DNA from: Alphaproteobacteria bacterium
GTDB taxonomy: Bacteria > Pseudomonadota > Alphaproteobacteria > Micavibrionales > Micavibrionaceae
NCBI GenBank assembly: GCA_030424975.1
Contig: JAUHVY010000002.1
Location: 62,001-126,000, forward strand
DNA: 64,000 nt
Direction of reading: 5' to 3'
Under the pieces are notes generated by a model. It was given only the letters and a program-made list of their open reading frames with translations, was not told the DNA's origin and searched no databases. The position numbers and the translations under genes were made by a program. Each line of letters opens with the position of its first letter. Position 1 is the first letter of the stretch. Of the stretch, positions 54,294 through 64,000 are shown piece after piece.

Positions 54294-57200
54294 ATGCGCA
54301 AAAACATGTCCATATTCAATCACGCTATCCATCGCTGCGCGCCTTGCAGTCATGCAATTTCACGCATCATCATGCTATGCGCTGTTTTTGTTCTTTCGGC
54401 CGGCGCAAGCTTGCCCGCTCGCGCACAAAACACCATTATCTTGGAAAATGACAGCACAACTATGAACATCACGCCGTATACTTACGTGACGAAAGATTCT
54501 GATGATATCCTAAGCGCAGAAACAATTTCTAAACGTCATGAAAACAATATTCGCGGCGAAAGAAATGATACAAACATCATAAATTTAGGCGTAGACAACA
54601 GAACCAGCTGGCTATTATTCAATGTTGAAAACAAAACGGATAATGAAAACTGGATACTCGATTTCGGCGACACGTTAGACGGACGCCTCGGCATAGCGCA
54701 AAGCATTAACATCACAAACACCGAAGAAAATATGATTTTCGGAATAACCGAGACAAAACAAGAGCCTTTAGGGAGCGCCTTTGCAATAACAATAAAACCA
54801 AAATCAAAAAGCACATTTGTTATTGAACTTAAATCACAAAACGGCCTTCCGTTGGTCATTGCTCCTCAAATCCTCTCACAACATGCATATATCGAGGGGT
54901 TATTAAAGGGCGACCTTTCAAATATTATGGTTATATTGCTGTTTATTAGTGTTTTATCGTTCTTTATTACATCGTTTTACATCAGCCGAAACCATGCCTC
55001 CATCGCGATTTTTTCCTATTATTGTGTTCTGTGCGCAATGTTTTTTAACATGAACACAACCTTTCTCGGAAACGCGATAATTAACGGAAACACGATATTT
55101 ATACTGTACTTAACCTCGTTTATTTCAATTCTCATAGCGACGAAATTTTTCATTAAAATTGATTACCGAAACAAACCTATGGAAAATATGGCAATTGTCG
55201 CATTAGCCATTTTCATTATTGCCGGTGGCGCGCTTTATCTCTCTATACTCGGCTTCAGTCAGGCCGGTATTATATCCCTCACCGGCGCGATATGCCTTAG
55301 TATGTGTTCCGTCATAATTATCGCTTTCTTTTCGAGTGAGAAGCCAATGGTCATTACAGGATTATATTGCGGTGCCCTGCTTTGCGCTGTTCTGTGTTTT
55401 TTATTAATCGCCGGTATCACCGTCAGCTATTTACCCAACACCTCCGCAACATTACAATTATTCTGGGGTGTGCAATTCATTGGCGCAGGTTTATTTATAG
55501 CAAGCTACCTCAAATCAAACGCACACAGAAAAGTGATGAAGGAGCTTGAAAAAGAGCATCAAAAACATGACCAACAATCATTGGCACGTCTGCAGAAATC
55601 CAAAAACTCGGCCGACCAAGCCCGTCTACTACGCGTCATTGAGCGAGAGCGGGAACTCATGGCAGAGTTACGAGAGCGCGAAGTAAAACGTACAGAAGAA
55701 ATGCGACAAGCAAAAGAAGCTGCTGATAAAGCGAACCAAGCAAAATCAGCCTTCCTCGCCGTGGTTAGTCATGAAATCAGAACACCAATGAACGGCGTTA
55801 TGGGCATGGTGCAACTCTTGCAAAACACCAGTCTTTCTAAAGTGCAAGGCGAATATATCGATAATATTCGCAAATCCGGTGATAGCATGATGGCTCTTCT
55901 GAATGACATTCTTGATTTTGAGAAAATCGAGCGTGGCGGAATGACATTAGAAGATATTAATTTTGACCTGCATCAGCTGGTTAAGGATGTTCGGGTTTTA
56001 ATGTCTGGGCATGCCTCAAACAAAAATATTAGCCTGCACAGCATTATCCATGACTCTGTTCCCAGAATTGTTTCAGGCGATCCGACGCGCTTGCGCCAAG
56101 TTTTGTTGAACCTGATTAATAACGCGATCAAATTCACCGAAAAAGGTTCCGTGACGATAGAACTACTTAACCCAAATGAAGATAATCTGTCATATATACA
56201 ATTTTGTGTCCGCGATACAGGTATAGGCATTTCAAAAGAAGCCCAGATGCGGTTATTCACGCCATTTACACAGGCTGAAAAAAGCACGTCGCGAAAATAT
56301 GGTGGTACGGGCTTGGGTCTTGCCATTTCCAATCGCTTAATCGAGGCGATGGGCGGAAAAATAACAGTCGACAGCGAAGAAAACCAAGGGAGCACTTTCC
56401 ACTTTACAATCAAGCTTGACCTTCAAGATACCGCGCTTGTTGAAACGACCGATGAAACGCAAGTCGGGCAGGCAAAACCAATGAATATTTTGATTGCGGA
56501 AGACAATGAAATGAACCGTAAGGTATTACAGGGATTGCTGGAAACACATAAACATACATTATTTATGGCGACAAACGGTTTCGAAGCAATCGAGCAATGC
56601 AAAAAACATGAACCAGAACTTATTCTTATGGATATTGAAATGGACGGTCTTTCAGGTATTGATGCATCAAAACGTATCCGCGCCCTAGACGATAGAAAAA
56701 TAGCATCCACACCGATCATTGCCCTGACAGGAAATGTTCAATTAGAAGACATCGAAACATTTTTCAGCGCAGGAATAAACGGGTTTGTTGCAAAACCTAT
56801 TGATGCCAAAAACCTAAACGAAGTTATATATAATGCCTCTATCAACAAATTTGAGAACCCGTTGCCTGAAGGTTTCTTTGATCGCAAACCGCCAAGGGAA
56901 AGTGATTTAACTGATGTTAAAACAAACCTTTCCTTCGATGACCGTGACCATTTCGTTAACCCCAAAGGTGTGAATACGCATAGTCAGGAAAGCGACCCTC
57001 TTATGTATAAAAAAGTTAACCTGTCATTTGAGGATGACCATCAAAATCATAAAAAGGTGCAAACAACCCCACAAAAACTGACAAACAATTCTAACGATCA
57101 CAGCGATGAGCAGAACGACACCGCGAATAAAAATACCGACAATGAGCAACCTGCCCGTTCCAAAGCGACGCCCGTCCCCGCTGCGTTACAAGTTCAACGC

Positions 57201-57938
57201 CCTAAATATAACGATAAGGAAATGCTGAAAAATAAAGAAGAAGAATTAACTGAGATTCAGCGCTACCTCATACAACAGCACTCTTCAAAGCAAAATCTTG
57301 GCATTGATAATCATGATGCGCAAAATAGCATAACAATACCTTCGCCCGCCCCTTTACAACCAGCAGTCAACGAAGAACCGAAAAATGAGCCGCCAGTTAC
57401 GCAAACTGAAAATAATATTCAGAATGTAGCTCTGACAAATTCAGAAGCAGCAATACAGCCTCCTGCACAAACCATAAGCAATGCTCAGCTTAACGGCGAT
57501 AAAAACTTACATGATGACTTAGACAGTAAAATCACAACCACACCCCCGGCACCAGAGTCTAAATCCAGCCAAAATAAAGAAATTAACGAAGAAGATCTGA
57601 TTAATTTTAAAATGTTAAAAGATTTAATCGATACTCTCGGACAAGAACAATTCGACAATCTGATGCATGGTTTCATGAACAAAGCAGACGAAATTATAAA
57701 CGACATGAATTTATCTGCCCAACAAGAAAACATAGCATCCCTAGGTGCACGAGCACATGAACTGAAAGGGATGGCCGGGAATTTCGGCATGACAACCGTC
57801 AGTGGCATAGCGGGTGAGATAGAACGCGCATCGAAGATGGGGCAAAGTGAAGCTGCATATAAGAATGCAGAAAAATTAAGTGCCGTAAACGCGCAAACAC
57901 GTACGGCACTTGAAAAATGGTCATCAGAGCAAGCCTGA
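54294..57938 (+). CDS. membrane hybrid histidine kinase with 7TM sensor, receiver and HPt
   Basis: The 1214-residue protein has a signal peptide (to ARAQN), an exported domain (about 45-205) of the 7TMR-DISMED2 type, seven membrane helices (about 210-410), a coiled coil, HisKA with H493 ([10 protein letters not shown]), an ATPase domain ([27 protein letters not shown]), a receiver with D780 ([10 protein letters not shown]), a disordered linker of some 270 residues rich in Asn, Gln, Pro and His, and an HPt domain with H1155 ([13 protein letters not shown]). It should pass phosphate His-Asp-His and then to a soluble partner. The linker holds two copies of an NLSF(D/E)D motif. Promoter lies in the 140 bases before the ATG. 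Confidence 0.93.
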   Translation: MRKNMSIFNHAIHRCAPCSHAISRIIMLCAVFVLSAGASLPARAQNTIILENDSTTMNITPYTYVTKDSDDILSAETISKRHENNIRGERNDTNIINLGVDNRTSWLLFNVENKTDNENWILDFGDTLDGRLGIAQSINITNTEENMIFGITETKQEPLGSAFAITIKPKSKSTFVIELKSQNGLPLVIAPQILSQHAYIEGLLKGDLSNIMVILLFISVLSFFITSFYISRNHASIAIFSYYCVLCAMFFNMNTTFLGNAIINGNTIFILYLTSFISILIATKFFIKIDYRNKPMENMAIVALAIFIIAGGALYLSILGFSQAGIISLTGAICLSMCSVIIIAFFSSEKPMVITGLYCGALLCAVLCFLLIAGITVSYLPNTSATLQLFWGVQFIGAGLFIASYLKSNAHRKVMKELEKEHQKHDQQSLARLQKSKNSADQARLLRVIERERELMAELREREVKRTEEMRQAKEAADKANQAKSAFLAVVSHEIRTPMNGVMGMVQLLQNTSLSKVQGEYIDNIRKSGDSMMALLNDILDFEKIERGGMTLEDINFDLHQLVKDVRVLMSGHASNKNISLHSIIHDSVPRIVSGDPTRLRQVLLNLINNAIKFTEKGSVTIELLNPNEDNLSYIQFCVRDTGIGISKEAQMRLFTPFTQAEKSTSRKYGGTGLGLAISNRLIEAMGGKITVDSEENQGSTFHFTIKLDLQDTALVETTDETQVGQAKPMNILIAEDNEMNRKVLQGLLETHKHTLFMATNGFEAIEQCKKHEPELILMDIEMDGLSGIDASKRIRALDDRKIASTPIIALTGNVQLEDIETFFSAGINGFVAKPIDAKNLNEVIYNASINKFENPLPEGFFDRKPPRESDLTDVKTNLSFDDRDHFVNPKGVNTHSQESDPLMYKKVNLSFEDDHQNHKKVQTTPQKLTNNSNDHSDEQNDTANKNTDNEQPARSKATPVPAALQVQRPKYNDKEMLKNKEEELTEIQRYLIQQHSSKQNLGIDNHDAQNSITIPSPAPLQPAVNEEPKNEPPVTQTENNIQNVALTNSEAAIQPPAQTISNAQLNGDKNLHDDLDSKITTTPPAPESKSSQNKEINEEDLINFKMLKDLIDTLGQEQFDNLMHGFMNKADEIINDMNLSAQQENIASLGARAHELKGMAGNFGMTTVSGIAGEIERASKMGQSEAAYKNAEKLSAVNAQTRTALEKWSSEQA

Positions 57939-57949
57939 TGCTCCGTTAA

Positions 57950-58372
57950 TTATCCGACGATTTCATCTTCATTGAAGAAGTAAGCAATTTCAATCTTAGC
58001 ATTCTCAAGTGAATCTGAACCGTGCACAGAGTTTTCACCGATGTTTAATGCATATTCTTTACGAATAGTGCCTGCATCAGCTTCTTCGGGGTTTGTCGCA
58101 CCCATAACTTCACGGTTCTTTGCAACCGCGTCTTCACCTTCTAAGACCTGAACAACAACCGGCTCTGAAGACATAAATTCTGTAAGCTCACCAAAGAACG
58201 GACGTTCCTTGTGAACTGCATAAAACCCCTCAGCTTTTTCAGTGCTCATATGAATACGTTTCTGCGCAACGATACGAAGACCTGCTTCTTCTAATTTTGC
58301 ATTAATCGCGCCTGTCAGATTACGGCGTGTAGCATCCGGTTTGATGATTGAAAATGTACGTTCTATGGCCAT
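57950..58372 (-). CDS. ndk: nucleoside diphosphate kinase
   Basis: The 140-residue enzyme starts with [18 protein letters not shown] and has the active histidine in [13 protein letters not shown]. It balances NTP pools by transferring gamma phosphates. It is a single gene, convergent with the hybrid kinase (12 bases apart). The 177-base gap upstream has its promoter and that of the RelA/SpoT-like cassette. Confidence 0.97.
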   Translation of the reverse strand: MAIERTFSIIKPDATRRNLTGAINAKLEEAGLRIVAQKRIHMSTEKAEGFYAVHKERPFFGELTEFMSSEPVVVQVLEGEDAVAKNREVMGATNPEEADAGTIRKEYALNIGENSVHGSDSLENAKIEIAYFFNEDEIVG

Positions 58373-58549
58373 TTTATAAATCCTTATACCCTTTTTGTTT
58401 TTCGAGATTTGTATATATCGGGCTTAACCTAAGGATGCAAGCGGAAATATAGTCATAGCAGCTATGCGTTTTTTTACTTCATTTCTTGATTTTAAATTAC
58501 AAATACTGTTATATTTTGTGTAATTAATATAAAAAAATACAGGGTGTAA

Positions 58550-59461
58550 ATGTTGAGCGATCCTCAAAATAACAACGAAAACCAGAGAGACGATTGGAAA
58601 CTTAATATCGCTCCGGTCAAACGTCAGTTCTTCAAAGTAGTCGGTGGCACGGAACAGCGCCCGGAATATGGCCTTTGTCAATCCATCGCCATGGACAGAA
58701 TACTTGAAACGCAAGAAGAGGCACGCGACAACCTTCAGGCGATGCTGGTTGACCTCATGATCGCGGCAAACCACAATAACTATGATAATGAAAATTGTGA
58801 TTTCTTTATCGGACCGAATAAGCGTCTTGACGTTGCGCAAAACAAAGCAAATCGGGATTACGATGGAGATCCGACACGTGTAACGGATTACGTTCGTGCA
58901 AAAGTAGTTGTGACATCACCCGAGCAAGTGGAAACTATTCAGGAGATTTTATCTGAATCTTATGAAAGATCGAGCGTTTCTTCAGATGCCGGGTATACAA
59001 AACGATCAGAAATTGCGCAGGAACATGATGTTCATGTTGCACGTGCAATAAATTTCTTTGAAAATCCGAAAGATTCAACCGGTTACCGCTGTATTAACTA
59101 TAAATTAGCCGTTCCGGTTGGTGACAAAAAGTCAGGCATGAATCAAGAATATCAGGTTGTTGAATTACAAGTGGTCGCAAAGCAACTTGAGGATGTTTAC
59201 GATGTGACACATCCACACAAGCGCGCCGCAGAAGAAATTCTTGACAAACAAGAAGATTTAACGCATGAGGATCGCCAGCGTGTAGCATATAATTTTGGTG
59301 CATGCAGGTATTATAACGGATTAGCCGCTCGAGATGCGGGTTATGATAAGCTTCTTCTTCCGGAAGTGCGCTCTAGCCATAACCTCACGAAGAACAGAGA
59401 ATTAAGGTTAAAAGATATGGTCGACAGGTTGAAATACATGGACGGCCCACAACAAGAGTAG
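58550..59461 (+). CDS. RelA/SpoT-like nucleotidyltransferase-domain protein
   Basis: The 303-residue protein has a pattern of the RelA/SpoT synthetase fold: a basic KRLDVAQNKANRDYDGD stretch, D113 and R116 in VTDYVRAKVVV, a G-loop-like tyrosine Y179 in TGYRCINYKL, and E205 in VVELQVV. These match the Asp/Arg, Tyr and Glu sites of alarmone synthetases. There is no HD hydrolase domain and no TGS or ACT domain, so it is like a single-domain synthetase or a toxic relative (toxSAS type). The exact product is not known. It is first in a three-gene run between ndk and alaS. ATG follows an AGGGTG site. Helices fill the last 70 residues. Confidence 0.65.
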   Translation: MLSDPQNNNENQRDDWKLNIAPVKRQFFKVVGGTEQRPEYGLCQSIAMDRILETQEEARDNLQAMLVDLMIAANHNNYDNENCDFFIGPNKRLDVAQNKANRDYDGDPTRVTDYVRAKVVVTSPEQVETIQEILSESYERSSVSSDAGYTKRSEIAQEHDVHVARAINFFENPKDSTGYRCINYKLAVPVGDKKSGMNQEYQVVELQVVAKQLEDVYDVTHPHKRAAEEILDKQEDLTHEDRQRVAYNFGACRYYNGLAARDAGYDKLLLPEVRSSHNLTKNRELRLKDMVDRLKYMDGPQQE

Positions 59462-59524
59462 TTTGCATTCAATAACACAAATAGAATAGTGTTATATTTT
59501 ATAGGATTTTTTTAGGAATTTAGC

Positions 59525-59962
59525 ATGACAGTCGATAATAATAAATTACAGGAACTGTTCGAAAAACTTAACAGGAACAGCCCCCAGGAATACGAAGGTA
59601 AGCCTATTGAGAACAATCCCGAGCGAGAATACATGAAATACGGTATTTTTGACGACGCGATGGGTGAGAAGCAATTCCTATGTATTCGCATGATAGCCGA
59701 CGATACAATTGAAAGTATCAGGAACACACCGATAGAAGAACTTGAAAACGAAGATTTCGTTATGGATAAACCTATGCGATATAGCTTTGACGAACAAGAT
59801 TGGGTCGAGACAAAAGGTTTAGGGCGTATGATATCTGACACATCGTTTCGTTTTGTCGAAGAAGAACATTTCTGTGATGTCTTACTACAGGAAATAGCAG
59901 AGCGTAAAACCGAAGGCCCGTCACAAAAAAGCGGACATAACCCCACAGAAATGAATCTGTAA
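59525..59962 (+). CDS. acidic protein of unknown function, second gene of the RelA/SpoT-like cassette
   Basis: The 145-residue product was not recognised. It is strongly acidic and has no signal or membrane helix. The middle part shows strands (EKQFLCIRMIAD, MRYSFDEQDWVET) and the ends are helical or polar. It follows the RelA/SpoT-like gene by 63 bases and precedes the next small gene by 4 bases. An antitoxin or regulator role is possible from position alone. Confidence 0.7.
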   Translation: MTVDNNKLQELFEKLNRNSPQEYEGKPIENNPEREYMKYGIFDDAMGEKQFLCIRMIADDTIESIRNTPIEELENEDFVMDKPMRYSFDEQDWVETKGLGRMISDTSFRFVEEEHFCDVLLQEIAERKTEGPSQKSGHNPTEMNL

Positions 59963-59966
59963 AAAT

Positions 59967-60227
59967 ATGGACTTTACCGAAGAAGATTTTGACTACGATG
60001 AGGACGGTGCAGAAACCGTCCTATATTATCTTATCGGTGACCGTCCTGTCATAATCTATAATATAGACAGCTTCCCCTACATGGCGGAAACTGCAGATTT
60101 TGATAAAAAAGAATTTTATCGCGATAATAAAATGATTATGCGCGTAGAAGATTCAAATGACACGGTTCGCTTAACGGAACAAGAGTTTCGCGACTACTGC
60201 CTCACAAAAGGAATAAAGCCGAAATAA
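59967..60227 (+). CDS. small acidic protein of unknown function, third gene of the cassette
   Basis: The 86-residue product was not recognised. It begins with an acidic tract (FTEEDFDYDEDG), then strands (AETVLYYLIGDRPVIIYNI), then a helix. It is coupled to the 145-residue gene by a 4-base gap and ends within a terminator. As with its neighbour, an antitoxin role is only suggested by position and acidity. Confidence 0.7.
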   Translation: MDFTEEDFDYDEDGAETVLYYLIGDRPVIIYNIDSFPYMAETADFDKKEFYRDNKMIMRVEDSNDTVRLTEQEFRDYCLTKGIKPK

Positions 60228-60242
60228 TCTTCGGCTTTTTTT
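60215..60242 (+). terminator. intrinsic terminator overlapping the end of the cassette
   Basis: AAAGCCGAA (60215-60223) pairs with TTCGGCTTT (60230-60238), then a T-run. The stem starts inside the last codons, and the TAA at 60225-60227 is in the loop. The A-rich left side also suits convergent alaS. Confidence 0.85.
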
Positions 60243-60253
60243 ATATCCTTATC

Positions 60254-62932
60254 CTATCCCGCAATTTTACTTTCAATCGCATCCAACGCATCATTGGCCG
60301 CATCCGCATTCGGGCCACCGGCTTGCGCCATGTCAGGGCGACCACCGCCCCCCTTACCGCCCAATGCGGCAGAACCCACGCGCACCAGATCAACGGCGCT
60401 GATCTTGCCGGTTAAATCATCGGTTACACCAACAACGATAGAGGCCTTGCCGTCATTTGTGGCAACTAACACCACAACGCCGGAACCGATTTGTGCCTTC
60501 AGGTCATCTGCCATCGGTTTTAAATCCTGCGGCGGGAAACCATCAAGAACTTTGCCCGCAAACTTCATGCCTGCAATATCCTTGATATCACCTTCGGCGG
60601 TTTGCGCGCCTTGCGCACGACGCAGATCACCGATTTCCTTATCAATCTTCTTGTTCTGTTTTTCCAATGATGCAGCATCATTCGGAACAACATCATCGAT
60701 AGAACCACCCAGTGCGGAGAGCTCTTCTCTCAATGTTTTATTTTGCGCCATTAAACGATCAATAACGGCCTGTGCCTGCGCATCTTTTTGCGCTTCATAA
60801 GCATCAACGCGCGCGCCTGTTACGGCTTCGATACGGCGGATACCACTTGATAACGCGCCCTCAGATATGATCTTAAACTTCTCGATTTCACCTGTCTTTT
60901 TCACATGCGTACCACCACATAGTTCAACCGAAAATTCATGAGCACCGTCTTTTGTACCCATCGCAACAACGCGTACCTCGTCATCATATTTCTCACCGAA
61001 CAGAGCCATCGCCCCGCTTTCGCGTGCATCATCAAGTGCCATTACACGGGTTGTCACATCTGTGTTTGCTTCGATTTGTTCGTTTACAATCGCTTCAACC
61101 TCGGCAATTTGTTCTTTTGTCATGGCAACAGGTTGCGAAATATCAAATCGCGTACGATCCGCATCCTGTAAGGAGCCCTTTTGCGATACATGATCGCCCA
61201 AAACGCGGCGCAATGCTTCGTGCATTAAATGCGTAACGGAGTGATTGGACTTAATTGCGCCACGGCGATCTGTGTTCACCTGCATAACAACATTTTGGCC
61301 AATTTTTACACTGCCCTTCTCTACTTGAGCAATATGCAACCAAAGCTGTCCGACTTGCTTTTTCGTATCACTGATAACTGCATTCAAATTATCATTTACG
61401 AACACGCCTTGATCACCAACCTGACCACCGCTTTCTGCGTAAAACGGAGATTGGTTCGTAATCAAAATACCTTCGTCACCTTCTGATAACGCATCGACAC
61501 GAACGCCGTCTTTTACTATGGCAATTACCTTGCCCTCCGCGCTTTCCTTCTCATACCCAAGGAATTCAGTTGCACCGACAGCATCCAAAATATCAAACCA
61601 TAGCTTTTCATTGCCTGCATCGCCCGTACCGCTCCATGCTGCGCGTGCTTTTGCCTTTTGCTCAGCCATACAGGAATCAAAGCTTGCGATATCAACCTCG
61701 ATATTTTTGCTGCGCAAGGCATCCTGCGTCAAATCAAGCGGGAAGCCGTAAGTATCGTATAATTTAAAGGCCACATCACCGGGGAATTTTGCACCTGATG
61801 CAACTTTTTCGGTTTCCTCATCCAACATTTTCAAACCACGATCAAGCGTTGCCTTAAAACGCTTTTCTTCAGTTTCCAATGTCTGTGTAATCAAGCTTTG
61901 TGCCTGTTTCAATTCAGGGTACGCCTCGCCCATTTTACCAAGCAATGTCGGGTAAAGGCGATACATCAACGGATCATGCGCCCCAAGCAAATGCGCATGA
62001 CGCATACCACGGCGCATAATACGACGCAGAACATAGCCGCGCCCTTCGTTACTTGGCATCACACCATCCGCAAGCAAAAACGCCGCAGAGCGCAAGTGGT
62101 CGGCGATGACCTTATGGCTGGCGGCCATATCACCATCAGGAGCCACGCCTGTTAAATCGGCGCTATGCTCGATCAAAGCGCGCATAATATCGATATCATA
62201 GTTGTTATTTGATCCCATCAAAGTCGCGGCAATACGCTCCAGCCCCATTCCGGTATCAACACTTTGCGCAGGCAAATCAATACGCGTATCGGCATCAATT
62301 TGTTCATATTGCATAAAGACGTTATTCCAGATTTCAATGAAACGGTCGCCGTCTTCCTCCGCAGAGCCGGGAGGGCCACCCCAAATGTGATCGCCATGAT
62401 CATAGAAAATCTCGGTACACGGACCGCACGGCCCCGTATCACCCATGCGCCAGAAATTATCATCGCTATTGATGCGGATAATCTTATGATCGGGAAACCC
62501 TGTGACCTTTTTCCAAATATCGGCGGCCTCTTCATCGGTTGTATGCACCGTCACGCAAAGCTTTTCCGCAGGTAAGCCAAAATTCTTTGTGACCAGTTCC
62601 CACGCAAAAGCAATGGCATCATCCTTGAAATAATCACCGAAAGAGAAGTTACCAAGCATTTCAAAAAACGTATGGTGGCGCGCCGTATAGCCGACATTCT
62701 CTAAGTCGTTGTGCTTTCCGCCTGCACGTACGCATTTTTGCGATGTTGTCGCGCGGGAATAATCGCGTTTTTCCTTGCCCGTGAAAACATCCTTGAATTG
62801 CACCATACCAGAGTTAGTGAACATCAATGTCGGGTCATTTTGCGGCACCAGCGATGAGGACTGCACAATCGTGTGGCCGTTTTTTTCAAAAAACCCAAGG
62901 AATTCTTTTCGTATGTCATTGACGGTCTTCAT
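60254..62932 (-). CDS. alaS: alanyl-tRNA synthetase
   Basis: The 892-residue enzyme has the class II core ([28 protein letters not shown]), the editing domain with [12 protein letters not shown] and [10 protein letters not shown] (zinc-binding and editing residues), and a C-terminal domain ending in the Gly-rich [16 protein letters not shown]. It charges tRNA-Ala and edits Ser or Gly. Normal length. It diverges from the HisN-type gene by 42 bases. Confidence 0.98.
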   Translation of the reverse strand: MKTVNDIRKEFLGFFEKNGHTIVQSSSLVPQNDPTLMFTNSGMVQFKDVFTGKEKRDYSRATTSQKCVRAGGKHNDLENVGYTARHHTFFEMLGNFSFGDYFKDDAIAFAWELVTKNFGLPAEKLCVTVHTTDEEAADIWKKVTGFPDHKIIRINSDDNFWRMGDTGPCGPCTEIFYDHGDHIWGGPPGSAEEDGDRFIEIWNNVFMQYEQIDADTRIDLPAQSVDTGMGLERIAATLMGSNNNYDIDIMRALIEHSADLTGVAPDGDMAASHKVIADHLRSAAFLLADGVMPSNEGRGYVLRRIMRRGMRHAHLLGAHDPLMYRLYPTLLGKMGEAYPELKQAQSLITQTLETEEKRFKATLDRGLKMLDEETEKVASGAKFPGDVAFKLYDTYGFPLDLTQDALRSKNIEVDIASFDSCMAEQKAKARAAWSGTGDAGNEKLWFDILDAVGATEFLGYEKESAEGKVIAIVKDGVRVDALSEGDEGILITNQSPFYAESGGQVGDQGVFVNDNLNAVISDTKKQVGQLWLHIAQVEKGSVKIGQNVVMQVNTDRRGAIKSNHSVTHLMHEALRRVLGDHVSQKGSLQDADRTRFDISQPVAMTKEQIAEVEAIVNEQIEANTDVTTRVMALDDARESGAMALFGEKYDDEVRVVAMGTKDGAHEFSVELCGGTHVKKTGEIEKFKIISEGALSSGIRRIEAVTGARVDAYEAQKDAQAQAVIDRLMAQNKTLREELSALGGSIDDVVPNDAASLEKQNKKIDKEIGDLRRAQGAQTAEGDIKDIAGMKFAGKVLDGFPPQDLKPMADDLKAQIGSGVVVLVATNDGKASIVVGVTDDLTGKISAVDLVRVGSAALGGKGGGGRPDMAQAGGPNADAANDALDAIESKIAG

Positions 62933-62974
62933 CGCTTCACTCTATTCTTTTCGTAATTATTCAAAGAGGTATTT

Positions 62975-63748
62975 ATGCAAGAAATTATAGCGTTTGCCAA
63001 TAGCCTGGCAGAAAAGAGCGGAGAAATAATTCAAAGATATTTCCGCACCGACTTCGAGGTAGAGAGCAAATCAGACCTGAGCCCCGTTACGATTGCGGAC
63101 AAGGAAGTTGAAAAAACTTTGCGTGAAATGATCGAGAGCGCATACCCGCAAGACGGAATCTTGGGCGAAGAATATGCCCGCAAGGAAAGCCAAAGCGGAC
63201 GCACATGGGTTGTTGACCCGATTGACGGCACAAAAAGTTTTATGATCGGCCGCCCGACATTTGGGACGCTGATCGCGCTTTGCGAAGATGATAAGCCGGT
63301 TATGGGCGTTATCGATCAACCCATCCTAAAGGAGCGATGGGTCGGCACATTGGAACAAACCACAATGAACGGTAAGCCCGTGAAAACGCGCAAATGCCCC
63401 TCCCTGCATGATGCACGTGTGTGCTCAACAACGCCGATGATGTTTGACAACCTCAGCGATTACGGCCGCGCCTACCACCTGTTTGAAAAACCACCGCGCA
63501 TGGCATGGGGTGGTGATTGTTATATGTATGGCCTGATTGCCAGCGGGTGGATGGATATTGCGTTTGAACAAAACCTATCCGCGCATGATTTTGCGGCGCT
63601 CGTACCTGTTATAAAAGGAGCAGGCGGCCACATCTCTGATTGGCGCGGTGATGAGCTTACACTTAATTCTGCCGGTAAAGTCATTGCCGTTGGTGATCCG
63701 GAATTATGGCCGGAAGTCGAATTTATGATTAGGAAATCACCGTTTTAA
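62975..63748 (+). CDS. hisN: inositol monophosphatase-family phosphatase, HisN-type histidinol phosphatase
   Basis: The 257-residue enzyme has the metal-binding set of the family: GEEY near residue 68, DPIDGTKSFMIGRPTFG, and WGGDCYMYGLIASGWMD, later HDFAAL. The DPIDGTKSF block followed by GRPTFGT is the HisN (histidinol-phosphatase) subgroup rather than SuhB. It would catalyse the penultimate step of histidine synthesis; no other his gene is adjacent, so inositol phosphate activity stays possible. Confidence 0.85.
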   Translation: MQEIIAFANSLAEKSGEIIQRYFRTDFEVESKSDLSPVTIADKEVEKTLREMIESAYPQDGILGEEYARKESQSGRTWVVDPIDGTKSFMIGRPTFGTLIALCEDDKPVMGVIDQPILKERWVGTLEQTTMNGKPVKTRKCPSLHDARVCSTTPMMFDNLSDYGRAYHLFEKPPRMAWGGDCYMYGLIASGWMDIAFEQNLSAHDFAALVPVIKGAGGHISDWRGDELTLNSAGKVIAVGDPELWPEVEFMIRKSPF

Positions 63749-63759
63749 GAAAACTGAGC

Positions 63760-64000
63760 TTAGTTAGCGGCAACCTTATACGGATATTCATCCTGCATAA
63801 CATGTGCATATTTCGGCATCTTGCCATTTGAGATCGCAGCCAAAGACGGTAACTCTAATCCTGCGCGCAAGCGATAGATCCAGTAATTGGAAAGCACGCG
63901 CTCGACATAATCTCTGGTCTCTTTGACAGGCATCATTTCAACGAACAGCAAGAGATCATCGTTATTGCCCATGCGTTTGCGCCATTTCAACAAATTCCCC
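63760..64000 (-). CDS. C-terminal end of a soluble lytic murein transglycosylase (partial)
   Basis: The frame is open from the stop at 63760 through the window edge and gives about 80 residues. It contains FVEMMPVKETRDYVERVLSN with YWIYRLRAG, a block at the end of the Slt-type catalytic domain. The catalytic glutamate is outside the window. Slt enzymes cut peptidoglycan strands. It is convergent with the HisN-type gene. Confidence 0.85.
   Translation of the reverse strand, partial: GNLLKWRKRMGNNDDLLLFVEMMPVKETRDYVERVLSNYWIYRLRAGLELPSLAAISNGKMPKYAHVMQDEYPYKVAAN

Noticed and set aside
1-64000. CRISPR array, prophage or transposon
   Set aside because: No regularly spaced repeats, integrase, transposase or terminal repeats were noticed.

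Overview
The window is a stretch of chromosome from an alphaproteobacterium of moderate, slightly AT-leaning composition. The class assignment rests on several class-typical genes: an ATP12-type F1 assembly chaperone, the DivK/PleD cell-cycle pair, an EipB-type envelope protein (DUF1849), HdaA beside PerM and purM/purN, a DUF1489 and a DUF2066 protein, and an aa3-type oxidase subunit IV. The gene set is not that of a typical Rhizobiales genome. A Micavibrio-like lineage is a guess the sequence does not settle. No rRNA, tRNA, insertion sequence, integrase or CRISPR array was recognised.

Layout. 1-8.9 kb: the end of a spermidine-synthase-like membrane protein, then housekeeping genes (ATP12, AsmA-like, rluC, crcB, an EamA transporter, rarA, nadA-nadC, DUF1489, DUF167). 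9-15 kb: succinate dehydrogenase, with sdhCDA separated from sdhB by an isocitrate dehydrogenase gene and an unknown gene on the opposite strand. 15.2-20.1 kb: a TerB-like gene, a lone AbiEii-like nucleotidyltransferase, asd, and a soluble hybrid histidine kinase. 20.1-30.5 kb: the main accessory block. It is a type IV pilus / type II secretion-like operon on the minus strand (secretin, Hydin-like beta-sandwich protein, GspE ATPase, GspF membrane protein, two bitopic assembly proteins, two pseudopilin-like proteins), followed by a response regulator and a divergent prepilin peptidase. 30.5-38.2 kb: pyrB-plsY-dprA-topA-rnr on the plus strand.

38-44.4 kb: rpmG, pleD-divK, eipB, a second diguanylate cyclase behind a likely sigma-54 promoter, and an unknown coiled-coil protein. 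44.4-53.9 kb: aspS, rnd, a SixA-like phosphatase, an unknown gene, hdaA, perM, DUF2066, purM-purN; this is a reduced version of a familiar alphaproteobacterial neighbourhood that usually includes ppk/ppx. 53.9-64 kb: oxidase subunit IV, a 1214-residue membrane hybrid kinase, ndk, a three-gene cassette led by a RelA/SpoT-like nucleotidyltransferase, alaS, a HisN-type phosphatase, and the end of a lytic transglycosylase.

How it fits together. Three themes stand out: TCA cycle and respiration (sdh, icd, oxidase IV, ATP12), phosphorelay and cyclic-di-GMP signalling (two hybrid kinases with HPt domains, DivK, PleD, one stand-alone receiver, one more GGDEF protein), and a self-contained fibre or secretion machine. 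The best candidates for undescribed biology are the secretin/Hydin/pseudopilin locus (20.1-30.5 kb) and the RelA/SpoT-like cassette (58.5-60.2 kb). Function in both is inferred from domain motifs and gene order only.
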